From: Armatimonadota bacterium
GTDB lineage: Bacteria; Cloacimonadota; Cloacimonadia; Cloacimonadales; TCS61
Length of the DNA: 51,571 nt
NCBI GenBank assembly: GCA_013203665.1
Contig: JABMPU010000136.1
Span: 1 to 51,571 of the forward strand
Reading direction: 5' to 3'
Shown: positions 35,140 through 43,667 of the stretch, piece after piece
Layout of the letters: every line of letters begins with the position of its first letter
Numbering within the stretch: the first letter of the stretch is position 1
Notes under the pieces: generated by a model
The model's database searches: none
Seen by the model: only the letters and a program-made list of their open reading frames with translations
What the model was told of the DNA's origin: nothing
Program-made: the position numbers and the translations under genes

Positions 35140-36275
35140 ACAGAACTGATGTGTTTTTTTTTGTATTCCTCAAATTTTCTTACAATCTTTCTGGCATGTT
35201 TTGCCCAATCAAATTCCTGTGCTCTTTCCAAGCCCTTTTTTATCATTTCTTTCCTGAGATTAGAATCTGACATCATTTTTAAAATGCAGTCATGAATATC
35301 ATCCACATCCTCCGGATCGAATGTAAGTACAGCATCTCCTCCTACTTCCGGTAATGATGATGAATTCGAGCAGATAACCGGAGTTCCGCAGGCCATTGCT
35401 TCAGCTAAAGGAATTCCAAAACCTTCAAATAAAGATGGAAAAATATAGAGCGAAGAACAATGATAAAGATCAATCAGAGTTTCATCCTTAACAAAACCCA
35501 AAAAATGTATTCTTTCTCTGTCAGATATTTTCCTGGTGTAATCTATAACGATTCGACCTCCCAGCCAGATGCTGCCGGCAAAAACAAGGTCGTATTCCTT
35601 TTTTATGGATTCAGGGAGTTTTTCATAAGCTTTAATCAAACGAAGATGGTTTTTCCCGGGATGTTCAATTCTGGAGATATACAGAAAGAATTTTTTCTTT
35701 AAATTATGAGGAAAAACCGTAGAAGCTGAATAATCCATATTATATTTTTTCTTATCATAACTGTTCATATTCACAAAAACCTTATCCTTATCGAGGTGGT
35801 AGAATTTGAGCAGATCTTTTTTTGTGCTTTCACTGACTGCAAAAATCGAGTTTGCCCTTTTAACGAAAATTGGGATAACATTCTTAATATAAAACATTCT
35901 GATTGGATCATATTTCTGCGGAATGTGATACTGAGAAAGATCATGAAAAGCAACGATTGTAAATTTGGGATATCTACAAAATATACGACGCTGACCTGCG
36001 GATAGAAAAATAAAATCGTACTTCTTGAAACTCCAGAAAATTGGCAGGATAAACAGGTGCCAGGTCAAGTTAATAAGAGGCTTGGCTAAATAATTTGGAA
36101 TTGTAATAATTTTCAAATTAGGATGTTTTACCGGGAAAATCGATTCATCCATTTTAAGAAGCAGTAGTTCGACTTGATTAAATTTTACCAGTTCCTCTAC
36201 AACGCAGTTAAGATAGGAGGAAATACCTGATTTTCCATTGTCATAAGCCATTCCACTGATAAATATTTTGTACAT
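35136..36275 (-). CDS. GT4 family glycosyltransferase
   Basis: A 379-residue GT-B retaining glycosyltransferase. The N-terminal acceptor domain starts 'KIFISGMAYDNGKSGISSYL'. The C-terminal donor domain has 'KFFLYISRIEHPGKNHLRLIKAYEKLP' and the classical E-x7-E motif in 'FPSLFEGFGIPLAEAMACGTPVIC'. Similar to mannosyl/rhamnosyltransferases of O-antigen loci, but the sugar cannot be assigned. It follows the deacetylase by 11 nt and has a 4-nt overlap with the GT39 gene. Confidence 0.92.
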   Translation of the reverse strand: MYKIFISGMAYDNGKSGISSYLNCVVEELVKFNQVELLLLKMDESIFPVKHPNLKIITIPNYLAKPLINLTWHLFILPIFWSFKKYDFIFLSAGQRRIFCRYPKFTIVAFHDLSQYHIPQKYDPIRMFYIKNVIPIFVKRANSIFAVSESTKKDLLKFYHLDKDKVFVNMNSYDKKKYNMDYSASTVFPHNLKKKFFLYISRIEHPGKNHLRLIKAYEKLPESIKKEYDLVFAGSIWLGGRIVIDYTRKISDRERIHFLGFVKDETLIDLYHCSSLYIFPSLFEGFGIPLAEAMACGTPVICSNSSSLPEVGGDAVLTFDPEDVDDIHDCILKMMSDSNLRKEMIKKGLERAQEFDWAKHARKIVRKFEEYKKKHISSV

Positions 36276-36286
36276 TTTTCTTCCTG

Positions 36287-37123
36287 TTATTTACAGATTA
36301 TTTTATTCAGTTCGGAAAAATTAATGAATTTGAAATCCTCGTTTTCCCATAAGGAGAGTATTCGATTCTTAAAAGCTGTATATAATTCTTGGTTCAGATT
36401 TTTTCCGTTAAAGAATTCCCAATTGTGAACAACAAGTACAGCAATTTTATGTGAAAAGAGATATTTATCCAATATTAAAGAGCTTTTTTTAATTTCTTTA
36501 AACTTTGAGAATTGACAGCCCGGATGCTGAAGAACTAAAAAATTATCTTTGAAAATGTAATTATTATTTCGAAGTTTCATTAAATAATATTTAATTAGAA
36601 ATGATTTTGGAATCTTGGCTTTATCAATCCAACCGAGTGAAAAAGTATCAAAACTTTTTTGCAAAGCCAGAAAAGCTTTTTCACTGTATTTATCTTGGGG
36701 AGCCACAAAAGTTTTAGATTTCTTTTCAAACGCAAGTTCAAGAATTTTCGAACCTCTATTTAATTTTTCGTTGATTACACTTTCCTCTTCTATCTCAAAT
36801 TCAAAGTTTCCAACTTCACTTTTATGAGTGAAACCGTGAAGAAGAAATTCTGCATTTCTTAATGACCTCAAATCTTTGATTAATTCTTTGTTTTCATTTA
36901 TGGGAAATTGTTTCTCTTGTCCCCGAAATTCTTTTGGAATAAATGGTTCATAAATATTATCAGAAGAATGATCAGAAAAGGTTTTCGCAGATGCATCTAC
37001 ATTTGGTATAATAGCAAAATTGATTGGAATATTTCTTTCAAAAATAAAACTGTAAACTTTATTTAAATTTTCAATTTTTGTGAAAAAATTTACATCATCA
37101 TCACGAATTATAACATATTTCAT
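36287..37123 (-). CDS. Polysaccharide deacetylase family protein (short form)
   Basis: A 278-residue NodB-like hydrolase. The metal motif 'IIRDDDVNFF' opens the protein, 'FLLHGFTHKSE' gives the H-x3-H type metal pair, and 'VAPQDKYSEKA' and 'VLVVHNWEF' lie further on. Closest in style to DUF2334-like deacetylases. No signal peptide, so it acts in the cytosol or on the inner face, possibly on an N-acetyl-sugar intermediate. ATGA overlap with the upstream GT4. Confidence 0.8.
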   Translation of the reverse strand: MKYVIIRDDDVNFFTKIENLNKVYSFIFERNIPINFAIIPNVDASAKTFSDHSSDNIYEPFIPKEFRGQEKQFPINENKELIKDLRSLRNAEFLLHGFTHKSEVGNFEFEIEEESVINEKLNRGSKILELAFEKKSKTFVAPQDKYSEKAFLALQKSFDTFSLGWIDKAKIPKSFLIKYYLMKLRNNNYIFKDNFLVLQHPGCQFSKFKEIKKSSLILDKYLFSHKIAVLVVHNWEFFNGKNLNQELYTAFKNRILSLWENEDFKFINFSELNKIICK

Positions 37124-38355
37124 TTGGAAACTTCTTCATATAATTCAATTAGTTTTTTTGTGATTTGCTGCCAGGAATAATTTCTCACAGATTTAAAAGC
37201 ATTTTGCGATATTTTTTTGGATAACTCTTTATTTTTCAAGATGTTCATTATTTTATCAGATAAATCTTCCGCTGAATTTTCATCAAAAAAGCAGCCATTT
37301 TCGTTATCTTTTACAAAAGATACTAATCCACCAACTTTGGCGCATATCACTGGTTTTTTAGCTGACCATGCTTCCAGGATAACGATTCCAAACGTTTCAT
37401 ATTTGCTGGGCAGAACAAATAGATCACAAGCAGAATAAGCATCAAATAGAGTGCTGTCATCAAACTCAATATTGGCTAACAGGATAACGGAATCTCCCAG
37501 ATTTTTATCCGAAATTTTCTTTTGAATTTCTTCATAATATTGTAGGTCGTACACCACTCCGATTAGAACAAGTTTCATATCAGGAATTTCCTGTTTTACT
37601 TTTTTAAAAGCATCTATCAAAAGCAACTGATTTTTCTGAGAATAAAAACCACTCACACAAAGCAGGAGTTTCTCATTTTCTGAAATCTGATGTTTTTCCC
37701 TGAATTCTGCACCATTTCCAGAGGAAAATTTTTCAATATCTACTCCGTTGGGAATGTACACTACTTTCTGGTTGGGATATTTTTCTTTTAATAAATCTCT
37801 TTCCTTTTCACCAACACAAATGATGGCATCAGCACCTTGAATATTTTTTTTTGAACCAATAATATAATCCAGTATCTTTCCATAATTCAAACTGCCTTTC
37901 ATTGGAGCAACCATTGCATCTAATTGTTTTTGGGGTAGATCCATAAAACCACCATGAATAGAAGTAACATAAGGAATTTTTCTTAATTTTGAGACGAGTC
38001 GAACAAATCCTGCCATTGTTCCGCCGGCATGAAGGTGAAATACTTTAATATTCTTGGTGAAAAGGAGAGAGAAAAAAAATGTAAATGATAGCACATTCCC
38101 TGCTCGCTTATCAAGAAGTAATTTATTGTTCCTTTTCAAACCCAAACGAGGATAAAAGTATGAAAACCTCCTAACAGGAATATCGAAAATCGTTTCCTTC
38201 TTTTTCTTGGAAAGAGCAAGAGAAGTGAAGATTTCAACATCATAATCAGCTTTAACAAGTTCTCTGGAAGTTTCGATAATAACTGTTTCAATTCCGCCCC
38301 ATTCTTCTTTTACAAATCTTCGGGGAATATGTAGTATTTTACCTTTATTATTCAT
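37120..38355 (-). CDS. GT4 family glycosyltransferase
   Basis: A 411-residue GT-B enzyme. The track start at 38460 would overlap the previous gene by 113 bp; ATG 38355 gives 'MNNKGKILHIPRRFVKEEWGGIE', the normal beginning of such enzymes, with only an 8-bp overlap. The donor-site motif is in 'VLPSKYETFGIVILEAWSAKKPVIC' (E-x7-E), and the acceptor domain has 'HLHAGGTMAGFVRLV'. A G-G-x-E-T/E segment near the N-terminus is typical of GT4. Sugar unknown. Confidence 0.9.
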   Translation of the reverse strand: MNNKGKILHIPRRFVKEEWGGIETVIIETSRELVKADYDVEIFTSLALSKKKKETIFDIPVRRFSYFYPRLGLKRNNKLLLDKRAGNVLSFTFFFSLLFTKNIKVFHLHAGGTMAGFVRLVSKLRKIPYVTSIHGGFMDLPQKQLDAMVAPMKGSLNYGKILDYIIGSKKNIQGADAIICVGEKERDLLKEKYPNQKVVYIPNGVDIEKFSSGNGAEFREKHQISENEKLLLCVSGFYSQKNQLLLIDAFKKVKQEIPDMKLVLIGVVYDLQYYEEIQKKISDKNLGDSVILLANIEFDDSTLFDAYSACDLFVLPSKYETFGIVILEAWSAKKPVICAKVGGLVSFVKDNENGCFFDENSAEDLSDKIMNILKNKELSKKISQNAFKSVRNYSWQQITKKLIELYEEVSK

Positions 38356-39250
38356 AGCGAGATAGAACTTCCTTTTGACCTTTGCTGCGATTTTTATTGC
38401 CGGTTTTAATTCGTTTTTCTCCAAATTTATGAGCTTTGTAAAATGAAAAGAATTGAACAAACCTTCTGATCGGAATATAAAAAATCCCCAAAAAGCATTT
38501 CTTTTTCAAATAAAAAAATAGATCGTTTATGACAGCACCCAAAAATTGTTTAAAGGCTTTTATGGCGGAATACTTATCTCGATAAATAAATGCATCTGCC
38601 TCTCCTTCGATGAACTTTCTGCCATATAGCTGCCGCAACGAATAATTGTGAGAATGCATAATCAAGGCATCTTTTACATATTGAATTTTTTTTCCATTTT
38701 GTTTAGCCCAATGTCCCCATTCACTATCTTCCGAACCCCAGGCATCCGTATAAAAATGATGTTCTTCCCAAGCTGATTTTCTCATAGCTGCCATTGGTAA
38801 AGATAAAGATATCCAGGTTGGTGTTTCATCAGTATCGGGGAAACTGGCTTCATATTCCCGTTGCACCCATAAAGCTGCATCTGGTCGAGGAATCTGCCTG
38901 GCAAAAGTTGCCTGAATCTCCGGGTTTTCAAACGGAGCAATCAATCTTTCAAGAGCATACTGATTAATGGGAACGGCATCCGAATTCTGAAATACAAGAA
39001 TTTTACCTTTTGCTTCTTTGATTGCCATATTCAAGATAGTTCCCGGATAATATTCCGAACTTTTTATCTTTATTAATTCTGCAGGAAATTCCTGAATAAT
39101 TTCCAGAGTTCTATCTTTTGAATTGGAATCCACAAGAATCAATTCAAAATCTTTAAAAGTTTGAGAATATAAAGCTCCCATAGCTTGAGCAATAACCCAA
39201 TCTGAATTTCTCGAACGCATGATAACAGAAACAAGCAGTTTAGCTCTCAA
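38348..39250 (-). CDS. GT2 family glycosyltransferase
   Basis: A 300-residue GT-A inverting enzyme of the rhamnosyltransferase-like GT2 group: 'VSVIMRSRNSDWVIAQAMGALYSQ', 'FELILVDSNSKDRTLEI' (nucleotide-binding Asp), and 'FQNSDAVPIN' (D-x-D equivalent). The track ATG at 39301 lies inside the preceding gene; TTG 39250 begins just before the recognisable domain with AGGA upstream, giving an 11-bp overlap. The exact start is uncertain. A C-terminal basic tail follows the domain. Confidence 0.85.
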   Translation of the reverse strand: MRAKLLVSVIMRSRNSDWVIAQAMGALYSQTFKDFELILVDSNSKDRTLEIIQEFPAELIKIKSSEYYPGTILNMAIKEAKGKILVFQNSDAVPINQYALERLIAPFENPEIQATFARQIPRPDAALWVQREYEASFPDTDETPTWISLSLPMAAMRKSAWEEHHFYTDAWGSEDSEWGHWAKQNGKKIQYVKDALIMHSHNYSLRQLYGRKFIEGEADAFIYRDKYSAIKAFKQFLGAVINDLFFYLKKKCFLGIFYIPIRRFVQFFSFYKAHKFGEKRIKTGNKNRSKGQKEVLSRYE

Positions 39251-40088
39251 GTTCTTTTCCTTCTTTTCTATTTTTTTCCATTTCAGCTTTGTAAATATCA
39301 CTCATATGCACAGTCTCACACGAAGCTATGTATTCCAGAATTCTTCCGAAAGTTTTAAATTTATCACAAAGATAAAGCGTGATCGGATGTATTATCATAT
39401 TAGAGATGATTCCTTTAGATTCATGTTTTTTGAGACTTTCCAGCACGATTTCAGCCCATTCTTCCACATAATAAGATTTGGAACCGAAATCATCTGACCA
39501 TTTGTATCGTTTCAGCCAGGATTCAACCCACTGTGGAGTTCTTTCCGCATGATAAAGATGTTCATGGTCTGGAATAATATTCAGAGGAAAATTGTATATT
39601 CCTTGAGGATGCCAAATAAGACCATTGGAATCTTTCTTTACTCCATCAGAACAGACTTTTATACCGCATTCAAATAAAACCTTTTCTGTAAATGGACCAT
39701 GCATGAACATATGATTGCGCCAGCAATGGATTTTTCTGCCAGATTTCTTTTCAATGATCTTCATGGTTTTAAAAACATCTTTTTTCTGAAACCAGGCAGG
39801 ACCATTGTAACTTCTGACAAGTTTCTTCCAAATCCTATGAAGAATTTCCGGTTCCAAACAATTGTAAGTATGTCCTGCTATTTCCACTAAAGGGCTTTCA
39901 CAGATTGGTCTCAAATCTTGCCACTCATCCTTGAAACATTTTCCTGATATGAAAAACGTAACCTTAACATTAGCTTCTTCGATTAATTTCAAATATTTTT
40001 TTGCAACTTGAATTTCAGTTATCTGGCAATGTTTCTGATTTTCGGTTTTCAAACTTGAATGATGTAAATCACCGGTTAAACAAATCAT
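39240..40088 (-). CDS. Polysaccharide deacetylase family protein
   Basis: A 282-residue NodB-like protein starting 'MICLTGDLHHSSL', with 'TGD' at the position of the catalytic base, 'VTFFISGKCF', and 'LVEIAGHTYNCLEPEI' providing the H-x4-type metal site; 'NHMFMHGPF' and 'NMIIHPITLYLCD' form the back of the pocket. The track start at 40151 lies within the previous gene, so I use ATG 40088, one base after that gene's stop. Role: de-N-acetylation of a repeat-unit sugar, by analogy only. Tightly packed with its neighbours. Confidence 0.8.
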   Translation of the reverse strand: MICLTGDLHHSSLKTENQKHCQITEIQVAKKYLKLIEEANVKVTFFISGKCFKDEWQDLRPICESPLVEIAGHTYNCLEPEILHRIWKKLVRSYNGPAWFQKKDVFKTMKIIEKKSGRKIHCWRNHMFMHGPFTEKVLFECGIKVCSDGVKKDSNGLIWHPQGIYNFPLNIIPDHEHLYHAERTPQWVESWLKRYKWSDDFGSKSYYVEEWAEIVLESLKKHESKGIISNMIIHPITLYLCDKFKTFGRILEYIASCETVHMSDIYKAEMEKNRKEGKELES

Positions 40089-40089
40089 T

Positions 40090-41313
40090 TCATCTACTCG
40101 AATCCAAATATATTTTGTGCTTATGAAGTAAAGCTTGCAAAGCATTATCACGATATTGCATCCAGGCTTTAATATATGAACGTCTTAAATCTTCAATACT
40201 GGTGGATGGGGAGTTTAAAAAGTTGCTGGTTACATCCATGAAATTCTTATTTTTTAAATTATAGGCTATCAAAGGAAACAAAATTGCTAAAACACCGGAG
40301 GAATCTAAAGTTTTGAAACCCAGTTTACAAAATAATGAGCCTTTTCCTTGATATTTTTTATTCTCAAAAATATTTATAAATTTCTTTAAAAATTCTCGAA
40401 CAGATGGAGAACGTTCAAAGAAAGCTCGTTTAAAAGCAATTTCCGGATATTCATTCCAATCGATTTCCGGTTTCCCAAGATGTTGAGCTTCACAGTATTT
40501 GTGGATATATTCAAAATGTGATTTCAATTCTTCCATCCATCTTATATAATCGTAACGCATATAGTTCTCGTATTTTGGTTGAAAGCGAAATTCCATTGCC
40601 TTATCGTAGATCTTTTTAAAATCTTCAGACACATCGTTTCTGTTTTGCATTCGCTTTTGCTTTTCTACATAACTCCAGTTATAATCATTCAGGAAGAAAA
40701 GCAAAGCATCACCATATCCGATAATTGCTTTGTTGATATGCTTTATTATCAGCTTGCGAACATCATTATCCAGGTTTTTCTTTTTCAATAAAAGTTCATT
40801 GATTATCATTAAAGTGCCGCGATTGACCAATAAATTTCGTGCATCCCATTTTGGAATTGTCTGCAAACGAAAGCGTCTCAAGGAAGGCACAAAATTTTCA
40901 TCACCCAAAATAGTTTTATGACCGAATCTCATATCATACCAGATTATTCTGTTGGCTGTATGTTTTAGATTGGATGCATTAACTATTCCTAAATCAATTT
41001 GAGTTTTAATCTTACGATTTAATGGTATTAATTTTGGATATATCTTTTTTTTTAAGTCATTCTGCTTTTTTTTATTAAGATTTCTTGTGATCAATAAAAA
41101 ATCGAAATTATTATGAGGATATTCTTTTCCATCAAAAATTACAACTCCACCTTCTCCTCTTCCGTAACCTCCCAGCATAATCAAGGCTGTGAAGTTATTT
41201 GGATTGATTTGAGATTCAATTATAAAAGCAACTTCTTTCATGATTTCCATGATTTTTTTTTCAACGTCTTCTGAACCTCTAACTGTGAATTTTCCCCACG
41301 AATTATTTGTCAT
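40090..41313 (-). CDS. GlnD-like nucleotidyltransferase-fold protein of unknown role
   Basis: A 407-residue soluble protein. The motif 'LGGYGRGEGG' matches the GlnD-type nucleotidyltransferase start 'GGYGRGE', followed by 'NNFDFLLIT' where D-x-D-L is expected (first Asp replaced by Asn) and 'QIDLGIV' for the third carboxylate. The rest is helical with no familiar domain. Start ATG 41313 has AAGGAG 5-6 nt upstream; the track start at 41340 lies inside the previous gene. It could be a sugar- or protein-modifying transferase for the locus, or inactive. Function not assigned. Confidence 0.65.
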   Translation of the reverse strand: MTNNSWGKFTVRGSEDVEKKIMEIMKEVAFIIESQINPNNFTALIMLGGYGRGEGGVVIFDGKEYPHNNFDFLLITRNLNKKKQNDLKKKIYPKLIPLNRKIKTQIDLGIVNASNLKHTANRIIWYDMRFGHKTILGDENFVPSLRRFRLQTIPKWDARNLLVNRGTLMIINELLLKKKNLDNDVRKLIIKHINKAIIGYGDALLFFLNDYNWSYVEKQKRMQNRNDVSEDFKKIYDKAMEFRFQPKYENYMRYDYIRWMEELKSHFEYIHKYCEAQHLGKPEIDWNEYPEIAFKRAFFERSPSVREFLKKFINIFENKKYQGKGSLFCKLGFKTLDSSGVLAILFPLIAYNLKNKNFMDVTSNFLNSPSTSIEDLRRSYIKAWMQYRDNALQALLHKHKIYLDSSR

Positions 41314-42478
41314 TCCGCTCCTTTTCAATAACTGTATCAAACAGTTTTCTCAATTTTTTCAGATGATTATCAGGTTGAAAATTTTCTATAAAACTTCTTT
41401 TTGCATTTTTTTCCATTGTTTTCAACAGGTTCTTATCATTTAATAGTTTTCCGATTGCATCAGCTAAAGCTCTACTGTCGTTAGAGGGAAATAATAAACC
41501 TGTTTTTTCGTGTGATAACCATTCACTTATTCCACCTACATCAGAAGCAATTACAGGTTTTCCTACTTTCATTGCTTCCAGTCCGACCAATCCAAATGTT
41601 TCAGGTGATCTGCTGGGCATTACAACCACAGCAGCTTTCTGATAATATTCACTGATCATCCGTTTTGAAATTTTACTTATAAATTGAACTCTTTTTGTCA
41701 GTTTCAATCGTTTTACCATCTTTCTATACAAATGTTCTTGCCTACCGGAACCGCAGATAATTAGTTTCACTTTTTCATCTAAATAGACCATAGCTTTTAA
41801 TAATGTGTCCAGACCTTTTCCACGAATTAATTGACCTGCAAAAAGCAAAAGATTTTTTTCCGGATCAACAACATTCTCTACCGAACTTTTTTGAGTATAG
41901 AGCGGAATTACATTCATTTTTTCTCTGCTGAAACCGTGCTCGATCATATGTTCTGCCATATATTGGGAACCGACAACAAAAGCATTAATTTTTTTATTTG
42001 TATTTTGTTCTTTCTTGAGATTATGTAAACTTGAGAATTTAATCCTCATCCAATTATTCGAACGATTGATAAATCCCAGACAGAGATAACATCTTAAACC
42101 GATCTGTTTTTTGCAGGTGCGATGTCCAATTGCATAATATTTATAATCTCGCAGACAAAATAATTTATGGTCATGAAAAAACCTGATAACAGGTTTTCCG
42201 GTAGCGATAAGTTGCTCCATTTTTTTAGATTCGTGTAATGTATGAACATAAATTAAATCCGGATTTATATCTTTTATTTGGGAAGGAATATCAACGATTG
42301 GGAAGGCATATTTAAAATTGCGAATAAAAACAGGGTCAGTCCAACCGGAGATACCATAAAGAATTGATGATTTAACATTATATTTTTTCAGCAAATTCGC
42401 AGTATTGAATACATATTGCTCGCAACCACCTGTGAAATCTGCTTTCTCATTTATCCACAAAATATGAATTCTTTTCAT
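41303..42478 (-). CDS. GT4 family glycosyltransferase
   Basis: A 391-residue GT-B enzyme. It begins 'MKRIHILWINEKADFTGGCEQY' (the 'GG-x-E' acceptor loop), includes a cysteine-rich insert 'RTCKKQIGLRCYLCLGF' also seen in some O-antigen mannosyltransferases, and has the donor motif 'MPSRSPETFGLVGLEAMKVGKPVIA' (E-x7-E). The track's TTG at 42487 is replaced by ATG 42478; neither has a strong ribosome site. It starts 11 nt after the preceding gene and overlaps the nucleotidyltransferase gene by 11 bp. Confidence 0.9.
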   Translation of the reverse strand: MKRIHILWINEKADFTGGCEQYVFNTANLLKKYNVKSSILYGISGWTDPVFIRNFKYAFPIVDIPSQIKDINPDLIYVHTLHESKKMEQLIATGKPVIRFFHDHKLFCLRDYKYYAIGHRTCKKQIGLRCYLCLGFINRSNNWMRIKFSSLHNLKKEQNTNKKINAFVVGSQYMAEHMIEHGFSREKMNVIPLYTQKSSVENVVDPEKNLLLFAGQLIRGKGLDTLLKAMVYLDEKVKLIICGSGRQEHLYRKMVKRLKLTKRVQFISKISKRMISEYYQKAAVVVMPSRSPETFGLVGLEAMKVGKPVIASDVGGISEWLSHEKTGLLFPSNDSRALADAIGKLLNDKNLLKTMEKNAKRSFIENFQPDNHLKKLRKLFDTVIEKERNDK

Positions 42479-42489
42479 ATGATTCAAAT

Positions 42490-43656
42490 CTAAGAATTAA
42501 TTTTCTTAATTAATTCTTTTCCAACATTTTTATCCAAATATATTTTTTTACATTTCTTGTAAAAATTTTCGCCGATTTTTTCTGCTCTTTCAGGATTATC
42601 AATTAGATTATTAATTTCTTCTGCCAGTTCCTCAGCAGAATCTCTAATGATAATTTCATTCTCAGAAAAATCGAATCCTTCAGCACCAATCGAAGTCGTA
42701 ATCACCGTGATCTTGAGATTTGCTGCTTCCAGGATCCTGGTTCTGGTTCCGGATGCGATTCTTAAAGGCAGAACCACGAATAATGCTTTGGCAATTTCAA
42801 GGTTTACATCAGCAACTTCCCCGATTATTTTTATGTTTTTAATCTCATTTTTCTTTAATAAATATTCGTAAATTGGAGTTGGATTTCTGCCAACAATATT
42901 TATAAAAATATTCTTATCGCTGAGTTTTTGGGAAATAAGAGGATAAATATCTGAAATCAAATATTTGAAAGCATCCTCATTTGCAGCAGAACTTAATCCT
43001 CCAAAAAAAAGAATACAATTTTCTTTCTCAGGAATTTCCTTCAAAGATTGCTCCTTCATTACATTTGGAAGGATATCAAAATTGCCTTTTGCAGATTTTT
43101 TCACATATTTATTTTCAACTATCTCTTTTTCGATAAAATTTGTAAAAAGAAAAGAATAGGACAGATTAAACAGTCTTTTCTCATAAATCTGCTGCTTGAT
43201 TTTTTCAACGAGATAATACCTGTTTTTAAAAGTTGGATTCAAATTCCAGGATAATTTTGATAACCTTGAAAAAAGCATATCAATATCGATTATAATCTTT
43301 GAATCCGGTAAAGTTTTTGAAACAATTGCTGCAAGTCTGGTGGGGGAAGCAAAACGGAAAAACACGATTTCATATTTTCCATTTTGGAGAATGTCTTTAA
43401 ATCTTTTAATTTCAGATCTGGAAAAACAGAATATAATTCTGGAACTGAAAAAGTTCCATTTCTTTGTTTTTAAAATGAAATGATTTTTATCTCCTGAGTG
43501 TGGATTGATTTTTTCATCAGAATGTTCAAGTCTGTTAATCAGAAGAAGATCAGCATCAAAATTACTGGTCAAGGTTTCCCAGATAAATCTGCTCCGATTT
43601 TTATCTCCTCCTGTTGCGCCTGCAAAAGGAACATCAAGATATAACAGTTTCTTCAT
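42490..43656 (-). CDS. GT4-like glycosyltransferase
   Basis: A 388-residue GT-B protein. 'MKKLLYLDVPFAGATGGDKNRS' opens the acceptor domain; 'CILFFGGLSSAANEDAFKYLI' and 'VVLPLRIASGTRTRILEAANLKITVI' are the donor-domain landmarks of the GT4 subgroup related to 'glycosyl transferase 1_4' enzymes, with 'TTSIGAEGFDF' at the end of the nucleotide site. First biosynthetic gene after the regulatory block, only 11 nt downstream of the REC-PAS-PP2C-HATPase stop, which argues for joint transcription. Confidence 0.88.
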   Translation of the reverse strand: MKKLLYLDVPFAGATGGDKNRSRFIWETLTSNFDADLLLINRLEHSDEKINPHSGDKNHFILKTKKWNFFSSRIIFCFSRSEIKRFKDILQNGKYEIVFFRFASPTRLAAIVSKTLPDSKIIIDIDMLFSRLSKLSWNLNPTFKNRYYLVEKIKQQIYEKRLFNLSYSFLFTNFIEKEIVENKYVKKSAKGNFDILPNVMKEQSLKEIPEKENCILFFGGLSSAANEDAFKYLISDIYPLISQKLSDKNIFINIVGRNPTPIYEYLLKKNEIKNIKIIGEVADVNLEIAKALFVVLPLRIASGTRTRILEAANLKITVITTSIGAEGFDFSENEIIIRDSAEELAEEINNLIDNPERAEKIGENFYKKCKKIYLDKNVGKELIKKINS

Positions 43657-43667
43657 ATTTTATGAAT

